Assembly (NCBI RefSeq): GCF_000153225.1 | Contig: NZ_CH724148.1 | Coordinates: 1,630,842-1,694,841, forward strand | Source: Polaribacter irgensii 23-P | GTDB taxonomy: Bacteria; Bacteroidota; Bacteroidia; Flavobacteriales; Flavobacteriaceae | Direction of reading: 5' to 3' | Length of the DNA: 64,000 nt | Shown here: in pieces, positions 57,664-64,000 of the stretch | Position numbering within the stretch: the stretch's first letter is position 1 | How the letters are laid out: every line of letters begins with the position of its first letter | Notes under the pieces: model-generated | Told to the model about the DNA's origin: nothing | Seen by the model: only the letters and a program-made list of their open reading frames with translations | Databases searched by the model: none | Program-made: the position numbers and the translations under genes

Positions 57664-58098
57664 TTATACTGATAAGTAAATAAAGTCTATCAAGCGAAAA
57701 ATAAATAAAAAAGACCAGAGGAAAGTTCGATACCAATTTCTTTTAATTAACAGTTTTAGTAAACTTTGATTTGCATTTCCTTCAGAAATCTTAAAGTGGA
57801 TGGGCGCGAAAGAAACGAATGTGAAAACCCACAAAAAAAGAACGATTGTTAAGGAGCTGGCATTCACAAAGTTTAAATGATGGAATACAGCAACAATTGC
57901 TAACAATAACTGGCCGAGCATTAAGGGCATGACAACAAATGCGAGACGCGTAGTATATTTTTGATGCCAGGCGAAAAGAGCTTCTGGTTGGTAATAGGTA
58001 AAACTAGGATATATGATAAGCTGCACCAGCCAAATAAGTACGACCAAACCAACATCTATTAAAAGGGAAATCTGTAAAAGGAGTTGTGCGTAATCCAA
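57664..58098 (-). CDS. Four-helix membrane protein, intact copy
   Basis: A 144 aa protein of unknown function with four hydrophobic helices (LIDVGLVVLIWLVQLIIY, FVVMPLMLGQLLLAIVAVF, SLTIVLFLWVFTFVSFAPI, TFLWSFLFIFRLIDFIYL) and a polar segment FTYYQPEALFAWHQKYTTRL. The pattern resembles small DUF1772-like or unannotated membrane families, but I do not recognise it with confidence. A broken paralogue lies inverted at 54619-55059. The start is an ATG at 58098. Confidence 0.75.
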   Translation of the reverse strand: MDYAQLLLQISLLIDVGLVVLIWLVQLIIYPSFTYYQPEALFAWHQKYTTRLAFVVMPLMLGQLLLAIVAVFHHLNFVNASSLTIVLFLWVFTFVSFAPIHFKISEGNANQSLLKLLIKRNWYRTFLWSFLFIFRLIDFIYLSV

Positions 58099-59017
58099 TG
58101 TTATTATTTTTATAAAATTATCTTTTTAAACCCTATAGAAGCAACAATTATCTGCATTTTATTTGCATCTACTGCTAAATTCAGAAATATTTATTTTTAC
58201 ACTTTTGAGCTTTATAGGTATGAATTCAAGAAAAGCAGAATACATTTTTATCTTGCTAAAAAAAATATTTTCATTTCAAAGATGCCATCTCAGGTTTCAT
58301 GTACCCCTCATTTTAAGCTTCTTTGCAAAGATATTGATACAAGGATGAAAACGAAACACACAATACATCTTTATTCTAAAAAAATAAGGTTGCTTTAAAA
58401 AATAGCACCTGTGTTTCTATGGGTTTTGATTTTAATGTAGTCAATGAAGTAAAAAAATATTTTTCGATGCTTCCCTTAAAAAAGGCATTCTTCTTTCAAA
58501 GAAAAACTATTTTGTGAGCTCTTTCAAAGTACTTGGCTGTGCGTAAAGTGATCTTAAGTTTTAATATTTTAGGTGTTGCGACACGTGTGATGTGAATACC
58601 TTTTCAAATTTTGAGTTATAAAGGGTTTGTTCGCAAACTGATAACAAGCTAAAAGAATGTTTAGAGAAGTGCAAGAGTTTGAGGAAAGCGCTATTAGATA
58701 TTTCTTGTTCGTGATTAAATAGGATCCTTTCAATCTTTGCTATTTCTTTCTTTCTTTTAAAAGTTGTTTGAAGGATTGTGAATTTTTTTACGGTAGTAAT
58801 TTAGAAGATCGGTGAGGTTATTCAACAATATGTTTGCGAATTTATTTCCAACGATTGCAGCTTTCATCGCGCAATTATTTCTCGTTTGTAAAAATGTATT
58901 ACAGATTTTGGGAATCTAGAAGTGCAGCGCAATTATTTTTTGTTAAAAAGAGATGCTTTATTTGTTTCCGATGTTCCCAAACAATTTATAAATTTGTAAT
59001 ATTTCAAAATAACACAA
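58099..59017 (+). other. About 920 bp region upstream of the sulfide operon
   Basis: No convincing gene. It holds a TAAATTTG box (58989-58996) with a TTTG 24 bp upstream (58961-58964), plus two exact copies of GCGCAATTATTT at 58869-58880 and 58927-58938, possible operator sites. The rest is AT-rich with short frames. Confidence 0.5.
58961..58996 (+). promoter_or_regulatory. Candidate promoter of the persulfide operon
   Basis: TTTG at 58961-58964, 24 bp, then TAAATTTG at 58989-58996; the start codon is at 59018. The spacing is one base over the usual range. Confidence 0.5.
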
Positions 59018-60427
59018 ATGAAAATCGAACAAATATATACCGGGTGTTTAGCGCAAGGTGCTTATTATATTGAAAGTAATGGAGAGGTGGCTATTATAGA
59101 TCCTTTGCGAGAAGTACAGCCTTATATTGATCGGGCAACAGCGGCTGGTGCTAGCATCAAATATATTTTTGAAACGCATTTCCATGCGGATTTTGTCAGT
59201 GGTCACGTAACTTTGGCAAAACAAACAGGGGCTCCCATTATTTTTGGTCCCAATGCAGTTACTCGTTTTGATGCGATTGTTGCAAGAGATAATCAGATTT
59301 TTAAGTTAGGGGATGTCACTATTACGGTGTTACATACTCCAGGACATACTATGGAAAGCTCAGTGTATCTCTTGAAAGATAAGAATGGAAAAGACCATGC
59401 TATTTTTAGTGGAGATACCCTGTTTTTGGGGGATGTAGGACGTCCAGATTTAGCACAAAAAATTGGGGAATTGACAGAAAAGGATTTGGCAGGTTTTTTA
59501 TATGATAGTTTACGAACTAAAGTAATGCCGTTAGCAGATGATGTTATCGTGTATCCCGCCCACGGTGCAGGTTCTTCTTGTGGAAAGAATTTAAGTAAGG
59601 AGACGATAGATACTTTAGGAAACCAGAAAGCTACAAATTATGCGCTCCGATTAGACATGACAAAAGAGGAATTTATACATGAGGTTACAGACGGTTTATT
59701 GCCACCTCCTCAATACTTTCCACTAAACGTTCAAATGAATAAAGAAGGTTATGACGATTTTCAAGAGGTATTGGCAAGAAGTGCACAAGCGCTGTTTCCA
59801 GACGCTTTTGAAGCGACTGCAAATGAGACAGAAGCAATTATTTTAGATGTAAGGCATCAAGACGCATTTGCTAAGGGGCATATTCCAAGATCCATCTTTA
59901 TCGGTTTGGCGGGTAGTTTTGCGCCTTGGGTGGGTGCTTTAATAGCAGATGTGCAACAACCTATCTTATTAGTGACGGAAATAGGCATGGAAGAAGAAAC
60001 AATTATGCGCTTGTCTCGCGTTGGCTTTGATCAAACCTTAGGATATTTGAAAGGAGGCTTTAATGCATGGAAGAAAGCAGCGAAGGAATATGACACGGTT
60101 GCCTCAATGACAGCGAATGCACTTAGAGAAATTAAAGAAAAAGAAGATGTGCCTATTTTTGACGTGCGCAAAGGGAGAGAGTTTTTATCGGAGCATGTGC
60201 TCGAAGCAAAGAATACTCCTTTGGATTATTTAAATGCCCATTTGTCAACATTTCCAGAGCACGAAACTTTTTATGTGCACTGTGCTGCTGGTTATAGATC
60301 TATGATTGCAGCATCGATCTTGAAAAGTAGGGGAATACACAATTTTGTAGACATTCAGGGTGGTTTTGATGCTTTAAAAAAAGAAGACATTGAAATTTCT
60401 CAGTATGTCTGTCCGTCAACCTTATAA
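59018..60427 (+). CDS. CstB-like persulfide dioxygenase-rhodanese fusion
   Basis: A 469 aa cytosolic enzyme that probably oxidises persulfides from sulfide. The N-terminal metallo-beta-lactamase-fold dioxygenase has THFHADFVSGH, HTPGHTMESSVYLL, FSGDTLFLGDVGRPDL and VYPAHGAGSSCG. Two rhodanese domains follow. The first (about residues 255-355) has no active cysteine; the second has the active loop HCAAGYRS with Cys422. This is the domain order of CstB of Staphylococcus, which combines dioxygenase and sulfurtransferase steps. It is followed by two YeeE/YedE-type genes. The operon is therefore read as sulfide/persulfide detoxification. Confidence 0.88.
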   Translation: MKIEQIYTGCLAQGAYYIESNGEVAIIDPLREVQPYIDRATAAGASIKYIFETHFHADFVSGHVTLAKQTGAPIIFGPNAVTRFDAIVARDNQIFKLGDVTITVLHTPGHTMESSVYLLKDKNGKDHAIFSGDTLFLGDVGRPDLAQKIGELTEKDLAGFLYDSLRTKVMPLADDVIVYPAHGAGSSCGKNLSKETIDTLGNQKATNYALRLDMTKEEFIHEVTDGLLPPPQYFPLNVQMNKEGYDDFQEVLARSAQALFPDAFEATANETEAIILDVRHQDAFAKGHIPRSIFIGLAGSFAPWVGALIADVQQPILLVTEIGMEEETIMRLSRVGFDQTLGYLKGGFNAWKKAAKEYDTVASMTANALREIKEKEDVPIFDVRKGREFLSEHVLEAKNTPLDYLNAHLSTFPEHETFYVHCAAGYRSMIAASILKSRGIHNFVDIQGGFDALKKEDIEISQYVCPSTL

Positions 60428-60543
60428 ATGCTTTTGTATCGTGTTGACTTTGGTTTGAAAAATAGTTTTTTATAGTATTGACAGGGCTGTTGGGCATATT
60501 TAAAACAGAAAATAAAATTTAATACAACCGAACAAATAAAAAG

Positions 60544-61107
60544 ATGGATTGGATATATGAACCTTGGCCATGGTATTTCGCTGGCCCGATGATTGCTTTC
60601 GTACTGTTTTTGCTGTTGATGGTGGATAAAAGTTTTGGAATGTCTGCAAATTTAAGAACGATTTGCACCTTGTGCGGTGCTGGAGATAAAGTCACTTTCT
60701 TTAAGTTCGACTGGAAATCTCAAAAATGGAATTTAGTAGTCGTATTTGGAGCCATTATTGGCGGTTTTATCGGTGCAAATCTACTAACAACAGACATGGC
60801 AGTGGCTATAAATCCAGCTACGATTGCCAATTTACAGGCAATGGGATTTAAAAGTGCAGGAACGAGCTATTTGCCAACAGAACTTTTCAACAACAGTGCA
60901 CTGCTTAGTATTCAGAATATTTTCATACTTGTTATTGGTGGTATACTCGTTGGTTTTGGAGCGAGATATGCTGGTGGATGTACTTCTGGGCATGCAATTT
61001 CGGGTTTAAGTAATTTACAACTACCTTCCTTAGTTGCGGTTATTGGATTTTTTATTGGTGGTCTCACCATGGTGCACTTTTTATTCCCTTTTATTTTTGA
61101 ATTATGA
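60544..61107 (+). CDS. YeeE/YedE-type sulfur transporter, first half
   Basis: A 187 aa membrane protein with five or more helices and the family signature GARYAGGCTSGHAISGLSNL. Its cysteine and GCTSGH box are conserved in the YeeE/YedE (sulfur or thiosulfate) transporter family. In this organism the transporter is split into two genes; the second follows with a 4-bp overlap (ATGA). Position after a persulfide dioxygenase supports movement of a sulfur compound across the inner membrane. The direction and exact substrate are not determined. Confidence 0.87.
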   Translation: MDWIYEPWPWYFAGPMIAFVLFLLLMVDKSFGMSANLRTICTLCGAGDKVTFFKFDWKSQKWNLVVVFGAIIGGFIGANLLTTDMAVAINPATIANLQAMGFKSAGTSYLPTELFNNSALLSIQNIFILVIGGILVGFGARYAGGCTSGHAISGLSNLQLPSLVAVIGFFIGGLTMVHFLFPFIFEL

Positions 61108-61517
61108 GAACAGTGATCTACTTATGTATTGGCATCCTCTTTGGAATTACCATGTTTAAATCGGAAGCAGCTTCTTGGTTTCGCATCTACGAAATGTTCA
61201 AATTTGAAGCATTTCACATGTACGGAATTATCGGTTCTGCATTGGCAATTGGCATGCTTTTAATACAAGCAATAAAACACTTCAATATAAAGTCTTTTTA
61301 CGGAGAAAAAATAAACTTTCATCCAAAAGAAAAAGGCATCAGACGCTATCTATTTGGTGGTATTATTTTTGGATTGGGTTGGGCATTGGTAGGTGCATGT
61401 CCCGGTCCGATGTTTACTTTAATAGGGGTGGGGTTTGCCTCCATTTTAATCGTGCTGATCGCAGCTGTTTTTGGCACTTATTTATACGGAGTATTAAAAG
61501 ATAAAGTACCGCATTAA
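61104..61517 (+). CDS. YeeE/YedE-type sulfur transporter, second half (DUF6691)
   Basis: A 137 aa membrane protein with four helices and the motif GLGWALVGACPGPMFTLIGVG, the equivalent cysteine-containing loop of the second half-repeat. It overlaps the preceding half by 4 bp, so a fixed stoichiometry and heteromeric assembly are expected. The two halves together equal one full-length YeeE. Confidence 0.87.
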   Translation: MRTVIYLCIGILFGITMFKSEAASWFRIYEMFKFEAFHMYGIIGSALAIGMLLIQAIKHFNIKSFYGEKINFHPKEKGIRRYLFGGIIFGLGWALVGACPGPMFTLIGVGFASILIVLIAAVFGTYLYGVLKDKVPH

Positions 61518-61603
61518 GAAAGAAGAGGCGTTTTTATTTCCACAGTGTTCTCAGGTTGCTATCATTTGAAGAGTTGTTTTTAAATTAGCCCATAATTAGC
61601 GCA

Positions 61604-61630
61604 TTTGTAGCGTTGTTTTTTTTATTTTTG
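61604..61630 (+). promoter_or_regulatory. Candidate promoter of the alkB-like gene
   Basis: TTTG at 61604-61607 and TATTTTTG at 61623-61630 (15 bp spacing, short). The start codon at 61634 is only 3 bp after the -7 box, so the mRNA may be leaderless. Confidence 0.45.
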
Positions 61631-61633
61631 CAC

Positions 61634-62236
61634 ATGGATTTATTTGAACAGAACAGCATTTCAAACATACTACCTTTTGATGGTGTTACAAATTATCACG
61701 GCATTGTGATCGATGCAAAACAATGTGATTTTTATTACCAACGACTCATAGATACCATTGAATTTAAAAATGATGAAGCTATTATTTTTGGTAAAAAGAT
61801 ACTCACCAAAAGAAAGGTTGCCTGGTACGGTGCTGCTGAGTTTGCTTACACATATTCTAAAATAACAAAGACCGCCATCATTTTCACGAAAGAATTATTG
61901 GCATTAAAAGCAATTGTTGAAAAAGAAAGCGGAGAGACGTATAACTCCTGCTTGTTGAATTTATACCATTCAGGGGCAGAGGGTATGGGATATCATTCCG
62001 ATGGAGAAAAAATGTTGAAGAAAAATGGTGCAATAGCATCGCTGTCTTTTGGAGTGGCCCGAAAATTTTCTTTTAAACACAAAGAAAGCAAACAAAGAAT
62101 AGATCTGGTTTTAGAAAATGGGAGCTTGTTGGTGATGAAAGAAGGAACGCAAACCAATTGGGTACACCGATTGCCGCCGACAACAAAAGTAAGTACTCCC
62201 AGAATTAATTTAACTTTTAGAACTGTAGAATTATAA
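61634..62236 (+). CDS. AlkB-like 2-oxoglutarate/Fe(II) dioxygenase
   Basis: Probable nucleic-acid repair dioxygenase that removes alkyl groups from DNA or RNA bases. The 200 aa protein has the iron ligands in YHSDGEKM (HxD) and WVHRLP, and the 2-oxoglutarate arginines in PRINLTFRTVE (RxNxTFR). The substrate-lid region ARKFSFKHKES matches AlkB-type homologues. I chose the ATG at 61634 rather than an upstream start because the latter lies within the promoter box. Confidence 0.9.
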   Translation: MDLFEQNSISNILPFDGVTNYHGIVIDAKQCDFYYQRLIDTIEFKNDEAIIFGKKILTKRKVAWYGAAEFAYTYSKITKTAIIFTKELLALKAIVEKESGETYNSCLLNLYHSGAEGMGYHSDGEKMLKKNGAIASLSFGVARKFSFKHKESKQRIDLVLENGSLLVMKEGTQTNWVHRLPPTTKVSTPRINLTFRTVEL

Positions 62237-62269
62237 TCTTATACTTACTTTTGCTGAAAATATTACGTT

Positions 62270-63160
62270 TTGGAAATCAACAATCAACAGTCTATAAATC
62301 TTAATAAATATATCAGTTCTTCAGGAGTTTGCTCTAGAAGAGAGGCAGAGAAGTTTATAAAAGAAGGAAGAATTACCATCAATGGTAAAGCAACACAATT
62401 GGGAAATAGGGTTGGCAAAAAAGACGTGGTTAAGTTTGATGGACGCCTGGTAGAGCCAAAGAATGTTACTTTATACATCGCATTAAATAAGCCTGTAGGG
62501 ATCGTTTCTACAACAGATGAAAGAGAACCACATAACATTGTAAAACACGTAAATTATCCAGAGCGCTTGTTTCCTATTGGACGTTTAGATAAACCCTCTG
62601 AGGGCTTAATTTTTTTAACGAATGACGGTGACATTGTCAATAAAATTTTACGCGCAGGAAACAATCATGAAAAAGAATACTTTGTTTCTGTAGACAAGTC
62701 TATTACCAACGATTTTATAACGAGTATGGGAAATGGAATTCCGATTTTAGGAACCATGACTAAAAGGTGTAAGGTAGAAAAGGTAAGTGATAAAATATTT
62801 AAAATTGTGCTCACGCAAGGCTTGAATCGTCAAATTCGCAGGATGTGCGAATATTTGGACTATGAAGTGACAAAGCTAAAGCGCACACGAATTATGAATG
62901 TAGACCTTGGTTATTTGCAGTCGGGAGATTGGCGGGAATTAACAGAGGAAGAAATGAAAGACATCAATAAAATGATCGCTACCTCCTCAAAAACAGAAGA
63001 GGCTTCTTCTATTGAGGAAAAGCCAAAGCAAGCAAGGCCGAAACGTAATAAGGCACCTACAAAAAACGATTTCAATAAGAAAAGTGCTTCTTTTAGAAAA
63101 TCGTCTCCAAAAAGCAAAAGAAGTAATACAAGTTTTTCAGCGAAGAAAAAACGCTGGTAA
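62270..63160 (+). CDS. rluF: 23S rRNA pseudouridine synthase (RluF type)
   Basis: RNA-modifying enzyme of the RsuA/RluB/E/F family. The 296 aa protein has an N-terminal S4 domain ([39 protein letters not shown]), the catalytic Asp in [19 protein letters not shown], and KEYFVSVDK. The C-terminal tail is long, lysine-rich and low-complexity ([20 protein letters not shown]), common in Bacteroidota versions. The start is TTG at 62270. RluF assignment (position 2604) is by similarity of the core; RluE/RluB cannot be fully excluded. Confidence 0.87.
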   Translation: MEINNQQSINLNKYISSSGVCSRREAEKFIKEGRITINGKATQLGNRVGKKDVVKFDGRLVEPKNVTLYIALNKPVGIVSTTDEREPHNIVKHVNYPERLFPIGRLDKPSEGLIFLTNDGDIVNKILRAGNNHEKEYFVSVDKSITNDFITSMGNGIPILGTMTKRCKVEKVSDKIFKIVLTQGLNRQIRRMCEYLDYEVTKLKRTRIMNVDLGYLQSGDWRELTEEEMKDINKMIATSSKTEEASSIEEKPKQARPKRNKAPTKNDFNKKSASFRKSSPKSKRSNTSFSAKKKRW

Positions 63161-63286
63161 GCATCTATATAACGCTGTTTCCCCTAATGTTTGATTGCAA
63201 GTTTCAAGATCTTTAAACGCTCTTTTGAATGCTTGCTTTTCTAGTTTTTGTGATAAAAAAAGTGCCCGCTGCATAACGTATTATCA

Positions 63287-63318
63287 TTGTGCTCAGTTCT
63301 TAAATAATAGTATATTTG
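63287..63318 (+). promoter_or_regulatory. tgt promoter (TTG-N21-TATATTTG)
   Basis: TTG at 63287-63289, 21 bp, TATATTTG at 63311-63318: a full consensus match. The tgt start at 63325 lies only 6 bp further on. Confidence 0.65.
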
Positions 63319-63324
63319 CCCACC

Positions 63325-64000
63325 ATGAAATTTGACTTAAAATTAACAGACCCTAAGAGTAAAGCGAGAGCTGGAATAATCACAACAGATCACGGAACCA
63401 TAGAGACACCTATATTTATGCCAGTAGGAACGCTAGGTACCGTAAAAGGCGTTCACCAAACAGAATTAAAAGAGCAGGTAAATCCAGATATTATTTTAGC
63501 AAATACGTATCATTTATTTTTGCGTCCAGGGATGGATATTTTAGAGAGAGCAGGAGGCTTGCATCAATTTATGAATTGGGACCGTCCTATTTTAACAGAT
63601 TCTGGAGGCTATCAAGTATATTCTCTTTCAGGGAGAAGAAAAATTAACGAGGAGGGCGTAAAGTTTAAAAGTCATATCGATGGATCAATGCATTTTTTCA
63701 CACCAGAAAATGTCATGGAAACTCAGCGAACTATTGGAGCAGACATCATTATGGCCTTTGATGAGTGTACACCATATCCCTGTGATTATAATTATGCAAA
63801 GCGATCCATGCACATGACACATCGCTGGTTGGATCGATGCATCAATCATCTAGAAAAACTGCCCTACAAATACGGATTTGAACAAACATTTATGCCCATA
63901 GTTCAAGGAAGTACATACAAAGATTTAAGAAGGCAGTCTGCAGAGTATATTGCAAATGCAGGTGCACAAGCAAATGCGATTGGAGGTCTTTCAGTAGGAG
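63325..64000 (+). CDS. tgt: Queuine tRNA-ribosyltransferase, C-terminus cut by window edge
   Basis: Exchanges guanine for preQ1 at the wobble position of GUN-anticodon tRNAs. The visible 225 codons begin MKFDLKLTDPKSKARAGIIT and contain ETPIFMPVGTLGTVKGV, LANTYHLFLRPGMDI, the catalytic-loop residues LTDSGGYQVYSLS, the base-binding AFDECTPYP and PIVQGSTYKDLR, up to GGLSVG. Identification is firm; the zinc-binding C-terminal part lies beyond the window. Confidence 0.96.
   Translation, partial: MKFDLKLTDPKSKARAGIITTDHGTIETPIFMPVGTLGTVKGVHQTELKEQVNPDIILANTYHLFLRPGMDILERAGGLHQFMNWDRPILTDSGGYQVYSLSGRRKINEEGVKFKSHIDGSMHFFTPENVMETQRTIGADIIMAFDECTPYPCDYNYAKRSMHMTHRWLDRCINHLEKLPYKYGFEQTFMPIVQGSTYKDLRRQSAEYIANAGAQANAIGGLSVG

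Noticed and set aside
58084..58398. A 104-codon plus-strand frame starting inside the membrane-protein gene
   Set aside because: It begins in the antisense of a real gene and the composition is that of AT-rich non-coding DNA.

Overview
The window is about 64 kb of AT-rich chromosome from a member of the Bacteroidota, almost certainly Flavobacteriaceae and probably marine. The evidence is: flavobacterial families (DUF5683, DUF2851, a fused alpha/beta 2-oxoacid dehydrogenase E1, LepB with a long N-terminal membrane region); promoters of the TTG-N(17-23)-TAnnTTTG type; near absence of Shine-Dalgarno sites except a strong one before rpsU; and many TTG starts where no in-frame ATG exists. The genus cannot be named from sequence alone. 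Most of the window is core genome. No phage, insertion sequence, CRISPR array or obvious genomic island was seen.

Layout. 1-4.2 kb: a minus-strand run parA-parB-DUF5683-dapB-lepB (lepB runs off the left edge). 4.3-18.6 kb: housekeeping genes on both strands (pepD-like peptidase, nitroreductase, DUF2851, fused E1 dehydrogenase, a degenerate M1-peptidase-like protein, LOG-family hydrolase, uvrA, PspC-domain protein, K+ channel). 18.7-19.6 kb: a dTDP-4-dehydrorhamnose-reductase-like pseudogene with four in-frame stops and no indel. 19.7-23.0 kb: two tandem AGCS sodium:amino-acid symporters sharing a leader motif. 23.0-26.8 kb: HhH protein, acyl-CoA dehydrogenase, rpsU, Xer-type recombinase, hpf.

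26.9-40.5 kb is the translation/transcription super-cluster: tRNA-Thr(UGU), Tyr(GUA), Gly(UCC), Thr(GGU), tuf, tRNA-Trp, secE, nusG, rplK, rplA, rplJ, rplL, rpoB, rpoC and a DUF3467 gene. The tRNA order and anticodons upstream of tuf match those upstream of tufB in Escherichia coli.

40.5-52.9 kb: a membrane acyltransferase, a TonB-dependent receptor plus beta-propeller phytase pair (phytate-phosphorus scavenging), aroC, tRNA-Ser and sbcD-sbcC. 52.9-59.0 kb is gene-sparse: a hotdog thioesterase, xseA-xseB, an unknown membrane protein, and an intact/broken paralogue pair in inverted orientation. 59.0-61.5 kb is a sulfide/persulfide detoxification operon (CstB-like metallo-hydrolase-rhodanese fusion plus a split YeeE/YedE transporter). 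The end holds an AlkB-like dioxygenase, rluF and the start of tgt.

No clearly new multi-gene system was found. The best leads are the Shine-Dalgarno/mini-ORF arrangement at rpsU, the shared leader of the symporter pair, the indel-free pseudogene, the catalytically dead peptidase fused to a barrel-like region, and the inverted intact/broken paralogue pair.
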